Under the pieces are notes generated by a model. The model was given only the letters and a program-made list of their open reading frames with translations, was not told the origin of the DNA and did not search any database. 58,954 nt of DNA. It comes from a virus. The DNA is taken from the IMG/VR virus record IMGVR_UViG_3300035698_003405, positions 1 to 58,954 of that record; one strand, 5' to 3'. Positions within the stretch are counted from its first letter, which is position 1. The number at the start of each line of letters is the position of its first letter. Below, piece after piece: positions 29,457 through 37,252 of the stretch. A program made the translations under genes and the position numbers.

Positions 29457-30536
29457 CTAATCGTCCCATCCTTTAAATCCATGGAGTTTCGGAGCGCCAT
29501 CATTAACGGGTCGTTTCTTTATACGTACCCGCTTCTTATGTTTGAGTCGCCTGTTTTCCGCTTGGCTCGTCTTAAGCTGTTTTTTGAGTGTGGCTAGTTC
29601 GGCTTTAGAGGCACCCGGGATACTCGTGTTTGCTTCCGGGGTGGTTATCCCCCGAATTCGGCGGCGGGGCTTGGCGCGGGCTGTAAAGCCGATACGGGTA
29701 TAGTCGTTATACGCTGCGACGAACCCGCTATAGAAGTTCATGACGAAACCGAAAGTGGGGTCAGATGGTTTGTCCTTAACATACTTCAGCTTGTCAGTGA
29801 GAATGTTATCCCATTCGGTGACGGCGAAAACCAAGAACTCTTCAACGTTGAACTCCTTGTCCGAAGATTTAATCAGGCGCTTGAGTTGCGCCATCTGTTT
29901 CTTCGTCCACCCGAGTACCACCTTTACGTTTCGGTGTTCCCGCATCGAGTCGATCCAAATGATCTGGTACGCGGATATATTCAGTTTCTTCTTGTTCTTC
30001 GCCCGCACTGCCATAGTTTCCGCAGAGATAGCGGAAACCTGTTTAATCATGGACCCGGGGATGGAATTCCCGGCTTTTATTCTCATGTTCTCTATTCCTA
30101 TGTTATAGGGTCCACGTAGGGAGACACCCGTAGTATCGCTAGGGAGACACCCCCCGTCCACCGAGGGAGACACCCCCGACCGCATTTCAGCTACCGGCGC
30201 ATTCAAATCCAGCCAGTATTCCGTCCAACGTCCTTTAATTGCAAACGTTTGCAAGCATCCTAATGCCCGAAGTTTCGCTATGTTCTTATACAACGCGGCG
30301 CGTTTAATTGGTAGCCCACCCTGTATAAGTTCGTCGCCCGACCAAACCCCTTCAAGGAAATGCCGGGCCGGGATAGTCTCACGAACTTTGCCAAACTTGA
30401 GCGTACGCTGATACACGAACCTGATTATTTGATATTCAGTCTGGGAGAGGTGCGGCATCCACTCTCGATCTATGAGGGTATCGGCCAAGTAAGCGGGCGT
30501 GGCGTCAAGTATAGGTTTGCCCGGTGGGACATTCAT
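29457..30536 (-). CDS. Lambda O-like replication initiator containing the origin
   Basis: 359 aa. Residues 1-105 look like the winged-helix N-terminus of phage O/RepA-type initiators (LSQTEYQIIRFVYQRTLKFG, then AALYKNIAKLRALGCL). A linker of about residues 115-145, encoded by the iterons, is followed by a helical middle and a long basic C-terminus (RRIRGI, KHKKRVRIKKRP). Iterons in the middle of the initiator gene, a loader and a helicase downstream follow the lambda O plan. It would bind the iterons and bring in the loader-helicase pair. GGCGGA precedes the ATG. Confidence 0.65.
   Translation of the reverse strand: MNVPPGKPILDATPAYLADTLIDREWMPHLSQTEYQIIRFVYQRTLKFGKVRETIPARHFLEGVWSGDELIQGGLPIKRAALYKNIAKLRALGCLQTFAIKGRWTEYWLDLNAPVAEMRSGVSPSVDGGCLPSDTTGVSLRGPYNIGIENMRIKAGNSIPGSMIKQVSAISAETMAVRAKNKKKLNISAYQIIWIDSMREHRNVKVVLGWTKKQMAQLKRLIKSSDKEFNVEEFLVFAVTEWDNILTDKLKYVKDKPSDPTFGFVMNFYSGFVAAYNDYTRIGFTARAKPRRRIRGITTPEANTSIPGASKAELATLKKQLKTSQAENRRLKHKKRVRIKKRPVNDGAPKLHGFKGWDD
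30118..30175 (-). repeat. Replication origin iterons (3 x 12 bp, 23-bp spacing)
   Basis: AGGGAGACACCC (plus strand) at 30118-30129, 30141-30152 and 30164-30175: three identical direct repeats exactly 23 bp apart. As 23 is not a multiple of 3, each is translated in another frame, so the conservation is at DNA level. They lie in the initiator gene beside an AT-rich stretch (about 30070-30112). Confidence 0.8.
30239..30254 (-). repeat. Palindrome copy 10, fully symmetric, near the iterons
   Basis: TTGCAAACGTTTGCAA, 64 bp from the nearest iteron inside the initiator gene. Confidence 0.82.
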
Positions 30537-30647
30537 AAGTATCCGCCAATAAGTGATAAGAATAGGTTGTACAGTTTATAGCATAGATAACTTCTTTAGG
30601 GAAGCGCTAGGGGTAGTACTACGGGACTTGGCAGGCACAAGACCTAG

Positions 30648-31022
30648 TTATTTGGTCCGTCGAGGTAACGCGATGAAGTGTTCAATCCTATTGGAGTCAT
30701 ACCCGTTCCGCGCCCATTGGTTACGCTGCCAGTTCGTCATAAGGTTAACCCGATCCTTATACCCATTACTCCCGTATGGGTTGTTGAGCTTACGACGCCG
30801 GAACCACCCTCTTTGATTATTCTTCGAGGCTCTCCGCGCTTTTTGCTTTGCGACCTTCATCGCTCGCTCAAGCCTCTTCTCAAGGCGTGTGCGGTTACGC
30901 TTACTCACTGATTGGATATGCGTGGGGGCGGGCACCACAGGGCGGTTATCGGGTAAAGCTGTCTGCGCTCCGCGCATCCCGGCCAGCAACCCCATCGCTG
31001 CCATATTAGGCGCGTAACTCAT
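30648..31022 (-). CDS. Hypothetical basic protein
   Basis: 124 aa. The central part is strongly basic (RTRLEKRLERAMKVAKQKAR, then RRASKNNQRGWFRRRK), suggesting nucleic-acid binding. The N-terminus is Met/Ala/Gly-rich. It lies upstream of the initiator with a gap of 110 bases (30537-30647) that holds AT-rich sequence but no promoter I can define. Confidence 0.55.
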   Translation of the reverse strand: MSYAPNMAAMGLLAGMRGAQTALPDNRPVVPAPTHIQSVSKRNRTRLEKRLERAMKVAKQKARRASKNNQRGWFRRRKLNNPYGSNGYKDRVNLMTNWQRNQWARNGYDSNRIEHFIALPRRTK

Positions 31023-31375
31023 CTACTATAGCCCCCGCAGTCGCAAGTTTGGTCGCGATTAGGGGCGGCGGAATTGTTGTGCCACCGACAACCGGGCTGG
31101 TGGCCTCCTAGTTTTTCAGTCAGCAGTTTTATCGCCGCCTTAAGTTCTTCGATGCGGTTGTGGGCTTCAATCAAGTCTTTCCGATCAACAACATCCGGGA
31201 CCGGGCCGTTCAACACCATGCAAAAATTTGCCGGTTTGCAGACGCAGAACGGGTACCCGCATATCCCGCCAAGACGCGCCTCAAGTTCTTCGATGTATTC
31301 GGCGGCGGCGACAAACCGTAACCGTCCGCCTTTGTCGTCCAGCGTTCGCAGATACGATTTAATATCTTCCATCAT
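31019..31375 (-). CDS. Hypothetical protein with Cys-rich segments
   Basis: 118 aa. Two Cys groups are seen: CGYPFCVCKPANFC in the middle and CRWHNN...CDCGG near the end, likely metal-binding. Between them is a leucine-rich helix (RIEELKAAIKLLTEKLGG). It overlaps the next gene by 4 bp. No family recognised. Confidence 0.55.
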   Translation of the reverse strand: MMEDIKSYLRTLDDKGGRLRFVAAAEYIEELEARLGGICGYPFCVCKPANFCMVLNGPVPDVVDRKDLIEAHNRIEELKAAIKLLTEKLGGHQPGCRWHNNSAAPNRDQTCDCGGYSR

Positions 31376-31381
31376 CAGTCC

Positions 31382-31663
31382 TCACCTTTCCGTAAGGTTG
31401 GTGTATAGGAGTTCTTTGAGGGTGACGCCATCGGCTACCCGGGTGACGATCAGTAGTGCGTATCTCCTGTCACTACTATAAACGTGTATCTGATCATTTA
31501 CTGCTAGTATGTCGCAGTCATCAAAATACCCGGGCGCTTGAATGTCTTTCATCGGCTGCACCCCGCCCGGGCTGTAGTAGAACACATGGAACCCGTGGGG
31601 TATTGCCGACAAGTGGCGTCGGTCTAACTCGGCTTGCTTACGCTTCTTACGGCGTACGGCCAT
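31382..31663 (-). CDS. Hypothetical protein
   Basis: 93 aa. A basic start (MAVRRKKRKQAELDRRHLSA) is followed by a beta-rich body (GFHVFYYSPGG; RYALLIVTRVADGVTLKEL). Overlaps its upstream neighbour by one base. Unknown function. Confidence 0.55.
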   Translation of the reverse strand: MAVRRKKRKQAELDRRHLSAIPHGFHVFYYSPGGVQPMKDIQAPGYFDDCDILAVNDQIHVYSSDRRYALLIVTRVADGVTLKELLYTNLTER

Positions 31664-32022
31664 CAGGCGACCTTAAGCCCGCGAAGCCTTACCTCATTGA
31701 AATAGGCAATCTCGAAAGCGACCGCCTCTTCGTAGGTGTCGAACAAGACATGTTCGTCGGCGTCGTGCATATGCCAATCCATACCACATTCCACGAATGG
31801 CTCCGGGTAACTGATATGCAAGCCATAAGTAATAATGTTGCCGACTTCAGTGATACGTTTGGTCGGGATGATTATGTAGAACTTCTGATCCGGCTCGCAG
31901 AATGTCACATGGGACATACGTTCTACTTCGCGGCGGGCTTCAGGTAACGGGTTGAAGAAGGTGTCTTTCAGCGTGTGTTCCACAGAACCGTCCGGGAAGA
32001 ACGCTATTACCATTCTATTCAT
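31663..32022 (-). CDS. Hypothetical protein
   Basis: 119 aa from the ATG at 32022, preceded by AAGGAAGCATGCAAA. MNRMVIAFFPDGSVEHTLKD starts a beta-type fold with many aromatic residues (CGMDWHMHDADEHVLFDTYE). It follows the CheY-like gene by 13 bases and is probably co-transcribed; a functional link is only a guess. Confidence 0.6.
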   Translation of the reverse strand: MNRMVIAFFPDGSVEHTLKDTFFNPLPEARREVERMSHVTFCEPDQKFYIIIPTKRITEVGNIITYGLHISYPEPFVECGMDWHMHDADEHVLFDTYEEAVAFEIAYFNEVRLRGLKVA

Positions 32023-32035
32023 TTTGCATGCTTCC

Positions 32036-32434
32036 TTAAAATTTACCAAAGATATTGGCTATTCTGCGTTTCAGCGACGCGGCGTTATAGGGCTTTATCA
32101 TGACTTCCTCTGGCCCACACGCCATCAGTTTGTCGAGGTGTGCGACGTTATTGGATTGGGTGACCATGATAACCGGGATATGGGCATACTTGGTGGACCC
32201 CCGCATATAACTGACAAGATCACAGCCGGTCATACCTATCACAGGTTCGTCAGACATATGGTCCGTGACCATCAATCCAATATCATCGGTGTTTAGGGCT
32301 TTCGCCGCTCCCTCGGCTGAGTACGCCTCAACAAAGTTAGTAAAGCCGATATGGCCGAGAAGGTTGCGGTTAATCCTTATCATCGTTTTGTAATCGTCAA
32401 CGATGAGTACTTTCATATTAAAGTCTAAGGGCAT
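32036..32434 (-). CDS. Stand-alone CheY-like response-regulator receiver
   Basis: 132 aa, AAGGA 8 bases before the ATG. All receiver residues are present: acidic pair Asp13-Asp14 (KVLIVDDYKTM), phosphoacceptor Asp58 (VTDHM), Thr92 (MVTQS) and Lys114-Pro115 (IKPY). TMIRINRNLL after the acidic pair is close to CheY itself. A short insertion follows Asp58 (SDEPVIGM). There is no output domain and no kinase in the window, so it would take phosphate from host kinases or small donors and might affect the flagellar motor or act as a phosphate sink. It follows the terminator at 32456-32498. Confidence 0.85.
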   Translation of the reverse strand: MPLDFNMKVLIVDDYKTMIRINRNLLGHIGFTNFVEAYSAEGAAKALNTDDIGLMVTDHMSDEPVIGMTGCDLVSYMRGSTKYAHIPVIMVTQSNNVAHLDKLMACGPEEVMIKPYNAASLKRRIANIFGKF

Positions 32435-32455
32435 TGCATGTTTCCTTGTTGAGGT

Positions 32456-32498
32456 TAAAAAGGGAGCGGACTAACTGGTGGGGCCATCGCCCGCTCCC
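32456..32498 (-). terminator. Intrinsic terminator behind the AAA+/DUF1257/DUF2997 operon
   Basis: Minus strand GGGAGCGG pairs with CCGCTCCC (8-bp perfect stem, 21-nt loop) and is followed by TTTTTAA. The CheY-like gene starts 22 bases beyond. Confidence 0.85.
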
Positions 32499-32529
32499 CT
32501 CTCTTACATCACGCAGCAAACACCTGCGG

Positions 32530-32733
32530 TCAGTAAACGAGTCCCTGCTTTGTTACTGTGGTGGCCGGGGAGTAGAAATCTTCCTTGGTGTTGTCCTTTC
32601 GGCTACCACCGGAGAACGCCATTGCGAAGGCCGAAGTATCCTCGGCGCATTTCGTGCCCTTGTATCCGTCAGCGTCGATTTCGACGTTGCCGAACTGATC
32701 ACAGGTGATCTTGATTTGTTCGTTGTCACTCAT
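32530..32733 (-). CDS. DUF2997-like small protein
   Basis: 67 aa. The pattern IKITCDQFGNVEIDADGYKG, Cys in TKCAED and a tyrosine near the end fits the DUF2997 family, small proteins often encoded next to DUF1257 (Ycf35-like) and AAA+ genes. No enzymatic role is known. GGGAGC precedes the ATG. Last gene of the operon that begins with the AAA+ ATPase. Confidence 0.55.
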   Translation of the reverse strand: MSDNEQIKITCDQFGNVEIDADGYKGTKCAEDTSAFAMAFSGGSRKDNTKEDFYSPATTVTKQGLVY

Positions 32734-32748
32734 TTGCGTTGCTCCCTG

Positions 32749-33213
32749 TTAACGCGTAGCGATAAGGGTAATGAGGCCAGTTTCTTTATTGACCTCGCGA
32801 GTTGTCACCATGCCGTTCGACGCCGCTTGGTTCTCGGCGGTGAGGACATTGATGCGCTGCGTCAGCCGACCGATAATGGCCCCGACACCATGACGGTCGC
32901 ATGCCGCGCCTTCGGTAGCGGCCTTGGCGGTATCCTGCGACCCGATAAACCGACCGACATCGCGCATGGCCATGTCTTCGACTACCGGCTCAAGCTTGCC
33001 GTTTTTGCCTTTGTTGAAGCCGACATCGTATTGGCAACCGGCAATCTTGAGGACGTGATCGGCGTGGGTGCGGGCGTTGCCCCAACCACGGAAAGTGGTA
33101 TCGTCGGTGACCGTCATTTCAACTCCCTGCTCCTTGGCGATTTCCTTAACCGCCCGCTTCAGGATCGTAATGTTGGGTATATTAACCCCCTGAATTTTAA
33201 CGTTATGGCTCAT
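32749..33213 (-). CDS. DUF1257 (Ycf35)-like protein
   Basis: 154 aa. The MSHNVKIQ start, HADHVLKIAGCQYDVGFNKG middle and the Tyr/Gly spacing agree with the Ycf35/DUF1257 family, found in cyanobacteria, plastids and some phages and plasmids; function unknown. AAGGAGCAAAAGCT precedes the ATG, and palindrome copy 11 lies about 20 bases upstream. It sits between an unknown gene and DUF2997 in the AAA+ operon. Confidence 0.5.
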   Translation of the reverse strand: MSHNVKIQGVNIPNITILKRAVKEIAKEQGVEMTVTDDTTFRGWGNARTHADHVLKIAGCQYDVGFNKGKNGKLEPVVEDMAMRDVGRFIGSQDTAKAATEGAACDRHGVGAIIGRLTQRINVLTAENQAASNGMVTTREVNKETGLITLIATR

Positions 33214-33231
33214 AGCTTTTGCTCCTTGGGT

Positions 33232-33247
33232 TTGCAGATGTTTGCAA
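33232..33247 (-). repeat. Palindrome copy 11 (one-base variant), intergenic
   Basis: TTGCAGATGTTTGCAA: the central ACGT has become ATGT. It lies in the 80-base gap upstream of the DUF1257-like gene, with no -10 at the right distance. Confidence 0.7.
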
Positions 33248-33292
33248 AGTTAATGTAACCCGCCGTGACACGCGCTACAAGTTGTTTCGTTC

Positions 33293-33919
33293 TTACAGTT
33301 TTACGTTACGGCGGCGTCTGGCTTTGCGTAGGGATATCACGTTACCCTTACGGTCGGTATCCTCGATAACCTTAGTTTGTCGAGGTGGCTCGTTCTGCTT
33401 GGATAATTGCTTAAGTTCAACCAGCCCTTCTAGGAATAAGGAATCATACTCCTCAGTGTTCTTTACCGAGATACCCATTTCCTCGAAGTCTTCGGGATTT
33501 AGCAAGTCACCTTTAATCGTGGAGTACCCCTGCGACCGAGCCGCGTCTATGTGCCCTGTAAGTAGGTGTGTTATCTGCCAAGTTGCACCTCGTTCACGTA
33601 TATGAAACATGAGACGACCTACCTCGTACGCGGGTACCTCGCCCGCCGGTAGTCCTCCTACCCGTTTGCGTTGTGAGACTATCACGTAACATCCTTCCGG
33701 TATGTCGTATCTACCTTCCAACCACGACCCGTTTTTGCTGGTCTCCCGCGCCGCGTTAAGAACTGTCTGTTGATTGTTTCGGACGACGCCTTGAGAGTAC
33801 GCCTGTACAAGAGACATCGAAGCATCGCTTGCCTGCGGCATAATTGCTATTGACACTTGGCAGGTTGCCCCCCGGAAAGTTTCCTTCCCGGAGAACAATT
33901 CGCATGATACCTCTGTCAT
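33293..33919 (-). CDS. Hypothetical protein of the AAA+ operon
   Basis: 208 aa; the ATG overlaps the AAA+ stop (TAATG) and has GGGGAG upstream. It contains a beta-rich central region (GCYVIVSQRKRVGG, ATWQITHLLTGHI) and a very basic tail (KARRRRNVKL). Its constant place between AAA+ and DUF1257-like genes here suggests a partner or substrate role; not recognised otherwise. Confidence 0.6.
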   Translation of the reverse strand: MTEVSCELFSGKETFRGATCQVSIAIMPQASDASMSLVQAYSQGVVRNNQQTVLNAARETSKNGSWLEGRYDIPEGCYVIVSQRKRVGGLPAGEVPAYEVGRLMFHIRERGATWQITHLLTGHIDAARSQGYSTIKGDLLNPEDFEEMGISVKNTEEYDSLFLEGLVELKQLSKQNEPPRQTKVIEDTDRKGNVISLRKARRRRNVKL

Positions 33920-35661
33920 TACGATCTCCCCGAAGAGGGACGCCGTTTTCCACCAGCGCGGATGGTGCGTTTCCGTTTCGTCTTGGCCGGTTTCGGTGGA
34001 TCAATACTACCCCCGGAACTAGCTCGCTTGGCGTTATCCTCGGCCCACTTATTCATAGCCTTAACGCGCTCCGCAAAGGCTCGGGAAAGAGGGATTATCT
34101 GCTCCGCTTCAGTGACGAAGCGGGCAGGGTTTAATTCTCCGTCGTCTTCGATGAAGCATTCGAGTAGTCCTTGCTTCACGATGGCTTCAAGCTCCGCACC
34201 AACGAAACCATCCGTTGCTTTGGCGATCTGATCGAGCAAAGCAATCGTAGGCGGATGCCCCCGCTTCTCGAAGTGAATAGAGAGGATTTCCTTCCTCTCC
34301 GCATCAGACGGGAAGGTTACTGCCCAGATTTCGTCAAGCCGACCCTTCCGCATTAACTCGGGCGGAAGACCCATAACGCGGTTAGCCGTCATGACAACGA
34401 AGATTGGTTGATCGTCGCTCTGCCGATCCTGCATCCACGTCAGGAAGGTGCCGAATACGCGGGCAGAAGTACCCCCGTCACCCCCTCCCTCGGCTCCACT
34501 GAAGCCTTTATCTATCTCATCCATGAGTAGGACGCACGGGGCCATGCTTTCGATCATTTTAAGGGCCGAACGGACCCGAGACTCGGAATTGCCAACATAC
34601 ATGTTGAAGACCTTTCCGATATCGAACTTGATGCATGGAACCCCAAGCACATTTGCCGTTGCTTTGGCGACCAGAGACTTGCCGGTACCCGGTGGACCGA
34701 TAATCATGCAGCCGCGTGGCATATCGATACCGTACTCTCGGGCTTCCGGGGTAAACGCCTCCCCGCGCTTGGTAAGCCACGTCTTGTATATGTCAAGACC
34801 GCCGATCTCGTTCATGGAACCGGGCGGCTGGAATTCAAGCAAGTCAGTCTTCTTAATGACCGATATCTTGCTTTTCAGGATGAAGTCGATGAAGTCCTGT
34901 TCCGTCGCCGGTTCTTCCGCGTCCGGCCCGAGCTTGTCTTTCAGTTCGACAAGGGCCATAGCGAGGGCCTGTTCGAATTCGCTGTCGGACATACCCGATG
35001 CATTTTCGATTATACGGTTTATGCCGTCTTCATCAAATGACGGGTAGTAGCCCTCTTCGATATTCTTCGAGAGTTCCACCCACGTATCGTAGAGTTCCTT
35101 GTGGGACGGCGTGAGAAAATCGAGAATGTGGATATCATCCTGAATTTCTGGGGGGATGGTTGCCCCTTCCGGCAGAACCAGAACAACGCGAATATCCGTT
35201 TCCAGTGCGATCCACGATAAGTGCCGTATGCGCTGTTGCACCCCGGGGTTATCCAAGGCATGCGATACGGACATCATCATATAGATACCGTCCTGCTCTT
35301 TCCATTCCTCGGCAAGCTTATCCATTGCTTGCCCCGGGTCGAACATGCTGTCGTGTTCCCCTTCAATAGGGGCGGTATAATCGACATCGGCCTGCTGTTC
35401 CGTTTCGTCGGTCAACTTGTGGAACGATTGCCAGCCGGTACGTAATGTCCAGCTTTTGAAATCGACGTTAATGGCCCCTGCAACTTCGTGCAGTATTGCC
35501 TGTACCCGGTAAGGCTCCCGGGTGAATACGGCGGTAACACCGATAGCTGCATCACTGGCGGCTCGGAACGACGCTTTAAAGAGGTCGCCGTTCGAAACTT
35601 GCCGCGATGTAACTGACGATAGTACCGCTCTTTTGTCGGCCTTTTTGGTTTTGGTCGTCAT
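33919..35661 (-). CDS. AAA+ ATPase, Ycf46/CDC48-like
   Basis: 580 aa. The C-terminal half is a classical AAA module: Walker A GPPGTGKSLVAKATA, Walker B CVLLMDEIDKGF, sensor I FVVMTANRV and arginine-finger region MRKGRLDEIW. The N-terminal 270 residues (acidic, helical) lack a motif I know but occur in Ycf46-like ATPases, which are often encoded near DUF1257 and DUF2997. Such ATPases remodel proteins. The target here is unknown. First gene of a four-gene operon ending at the 32456-32498 terminator. Confidence 0.7.
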   Translation of the reverse strand: MTTKTKKADKRAVLSSVTSRQVSNGDLFKASFRAASDAAIGVTAVFTREPYRVQAILHEVAGAINVDFKSWTLRTGWQSFHKLTDETEQQADVDYTAPIEGEHDSMFDPGQAMDKLAEEWKEQDGIYMMMSVSHALDNPGVQQRIRHLSWIALETDIRVVLVLPEGATIPPEIQDDIHILDFLTPSHKELYDTWVELSKNIEEGYYPSFDEDGINRIIENASGMSDSEFEQALAMALVELKDKLGPDAEEPATEQDFIDFILKSKISVIKKTDLLEFQPPGSMNEIGGLDIYKTWLTKRGEAFTPEAREYGIDMPRGCMIIGPPGTGKSLVAKATANVLGVPCIKFDIGKVFNMYVGNSESRVRSALKMIESMAPCVLLMDEIDKGFSGAEGGGDGGTSARVFGTFLTWMQDRQSDDQPIFVVMTANRVMGLPPELMRKGRLDEIWAVTFPSDAERKEILSIHFEKRGHPPTIALLDQIAKATDGFVGAELEAIVKQGLLECFIEDDGELNPARFVTEAEQIIPLSRAFAERVKAMNKWAEDNAKRASSGGSIDPPKPAKTKRKRTIRAGGKRRPSSGRS

Positions 35662-35699
35662 TTACTTCTCCGTAAGGGTTAGGTTTAGACTTATGCGAA

Positions 35700-35735
35700 T
35701 AACCGCATGCATATGATTATATATAGTGTATCAGC
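35700..35735 (-). promoter_or_regulatory. Possible promoter for the AAA+ operon
   Basis: An ATATATAATC stretch on the minus strand offers a -10 TATAAT; the -35 17 bp upstream (TAGGTA) is poor. No palindrome. Confidence 0.35.
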
Positions 35736-35768
35736 CGGTACCTAGAGGAAAGTGTCGTCCTTTCATAG

Positions 35769-35795
35769 AAAAAGGGGCAACCCTAAGATTGCCCC
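35769..35795 (-). terminator. Intrinsic terminator of the 37181-35829 gene
   Basis: Minus strand GGGGCAA pairs with TTGCCCC around an 8-nt loop and ends in five T residues, 34 bases after the stop codon. Confidence 0.88.
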
Positions 35796-35828
35796 TCTCT
35801 TGACTAAGCACGAATGGCGATTCGGTCC

Positions 35829-37181
35829 TTAGTCGGTTGCAACCACCTGAAGAGGCCGGGAAGCGGTCTGCGTGTTGTACGTCCCCGTCATCAGGTTGAG
35901 TTTCGCGGCGAGCGTTGCCATTGCGTCGGTGAGTGCATCAAGCCAAGCATCGATCTCGGAATCAAGGAGGCCGGTTGCGGCTGCGCCATTGTCAACGCCA
36001 GCGCCCGTGGTGGTAACCGCTGCCAGTGTGGTAGAGGCCGTACCGCCCGAATTGTCGGTGATCACGTCTTCGCCGAAGTAGGGGGCGAGTTCATTGACCT
36101 TCGCTGTCAAACTGGCGACGGCATTGGATACCACCGTAACAATCGCCTGCGTACCTGCGAGCGGTGCCGAGTTACTGCCCGTGCCGTCAACCGCCGTCAG
36201 CGTATCATCGATAACTTCCATCGTGGTATTCGCCGTACCCGTGGAACTGTCGGTGAGTTTGACGACATCGTAGCGATCCGCCAGCGCGTTGATGCGAAGG
36301 GCAAGATCAGCGATGTTGTTGGCAACCTTCGGTAGCTCGGTGTCGAGAGCGGCCTTCGGAGAGGAGTCAGTGCCGCCATCTGTATGCGCCGTCAGTGTCG
36401 GGTTAACAGACGCCAGCGTATCATCGCCCGAGGTGCCACCGGAGTTATCGGTCATGTCGGCAAGGCCGGTCTGACTGAGAATGTCGTTAGCCTTTGCGGC
36501 CATCGACGCATAGTTGTCGGCCAGCGTATCAAGCGCAAGATCGACTGCGGTATCACTGAGCGTGGACAACGCGGTACCATCGACGCCTGTTGCGGTTGCG
36601 GCTCGGTCACCAAGGGTATTGGTGTCCTTGTCCGGCGTTCCACCCGTGCTGTTAACCAGCGTGGCCGATCCAGCGGCGACGCACAAGCGGTTAACGTTGC
36701 GAAGGATGGTTGCAGCGTTGTTGCGGGCGATAACAATCTGTGCGTTACCGGTTGCGGCTTCAACCGCGTTGTTACCCGTACCATCAACAGCCGTGAGGGC
36801 CTTATCGAGCGCTGCGAGCGTTCCTGCGGTGCCAACCACGCCGTTGCCTTGTACGACCTGCTCTAACCCAAGACGCGCAAGGATAGGGTTCAGCCAATCC
36901 GCGAATTCTGCGGCGCATGCCGCAAGTTTCGTCGTCGCAGTATCGAAGCCTGCCTTTGGGGCCGAGTCCGTTCCCGTGTCAGTGTACAGGGCAGGTGTCG
37001 TAACAGCGACGGTCGTTCCGGCGTCAACGCCGGTCGTGCTGTCGGTAAGGTCTGCAACACTGGCCGTATCGAGGACGTTACGTGCATTGTCCTGCGCCAT
37101 TCCGCGCAGCGCCCGAACGATCTTATCGTAACCGAACTTGTCGCTTTCTTTGATCTGAAGTGCTAAGAGAGTATCAGCCAT
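35829..37181 (-). CDS. Repeat protein, probable abundant structural protein
   Basis: 450 aa, Ala/Thr/Asp-rich. After an N-terminal helical segment come six repeats of about 66 aa. Each begins near TD(N/S)SGGT or a variant, continues with a Thr/Val-rich strand and a helical part (for example LALRINALADRYD, LTAKVNELAPYFG). It has its own operator-promoter (37219-37246) and its own terminator, as do highly expressed, separately controlled genes. It lies amid structural genes. No known family; capsid decoration, fibre or scaffold roles are all possible. Confidence 0.5.
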   Translation of the reverse strand: MADTLLALQIKESDKFGYDKIVRALRGMAQDNARNVLDTASVADLTDSTTGVDAGTTVAVTTPALYTDTGTDSAPKAGFDTATTKLAACAAEFADWLNPILARLGLEQVVQGNGVVGTAGTLAALDKALTAVDGTGNNAVEAATGNAQIVIARNNAATILRNVNRLCVAAGSATLVNSTGGTPDKDTNTLGDRAATATGVDGTALSTLSDTAVDLALDTLADNYASMAAKANDILSQTGLADMTDNSGGTSGDDTLASVNPTLTAHTDGGTDSSPKAALDTELPKVANNIADLALRINALADRYDVVKLTDSSTGTANTTMEVIDDTLTAVDGTGSNSAPLAGTQAIVTVVSNAVASLTAKVNELAPYFGEDVITDNSGGTASTTLAAVTTTGAGVDNGAAATGLLDSEIDAWLDALTDAMATLAAKLNLMTGTYNTQTASRPLQVVATD

Positions 37182-37218
37182 GTCGAATTCCTTTGTGTGT
37201 GTTCATCTTAGTTTGCGC

Positions 37219-37246
37219 ATACTACACGCTTTGCAGACGTTTGCAA
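37219..37246 (-). promoter_or_regulatory. Sigma70-type promoter overlapping a palindrome copy
   Basis: Minus strand TTGCAA (37241-37246), 16-bp spacer, TAGTAT (37219-37224). The third case where the palindrome supplies a -35 box. Confidence 0.7.
37231..37246 (-). repeat. Palindrome copy 12, at a promoter
   Basis: TTGCAGACGTTTGCAA in the 71-base gap in front of the repeat-protein gene. Confidence 0.85.
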
Positions 37247-37252
37247 AGATAA

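Noticed and set aside
32749-33213. Reading the AAA+/DUF operon as a MoxR-vWA conflict system
   Set aside because: No vWA domain protein is present and the ATPase motifs are CDC48/FtsH-like rather than MoxR-like.
32434-33258. Plus-strand frame of 274 codons
   Set aside because: Covers DUF2997- and DUF1257-like genes and the terminator in antisense; low-complexity, no ribosome-binding site. It is a shadow of codon bias.
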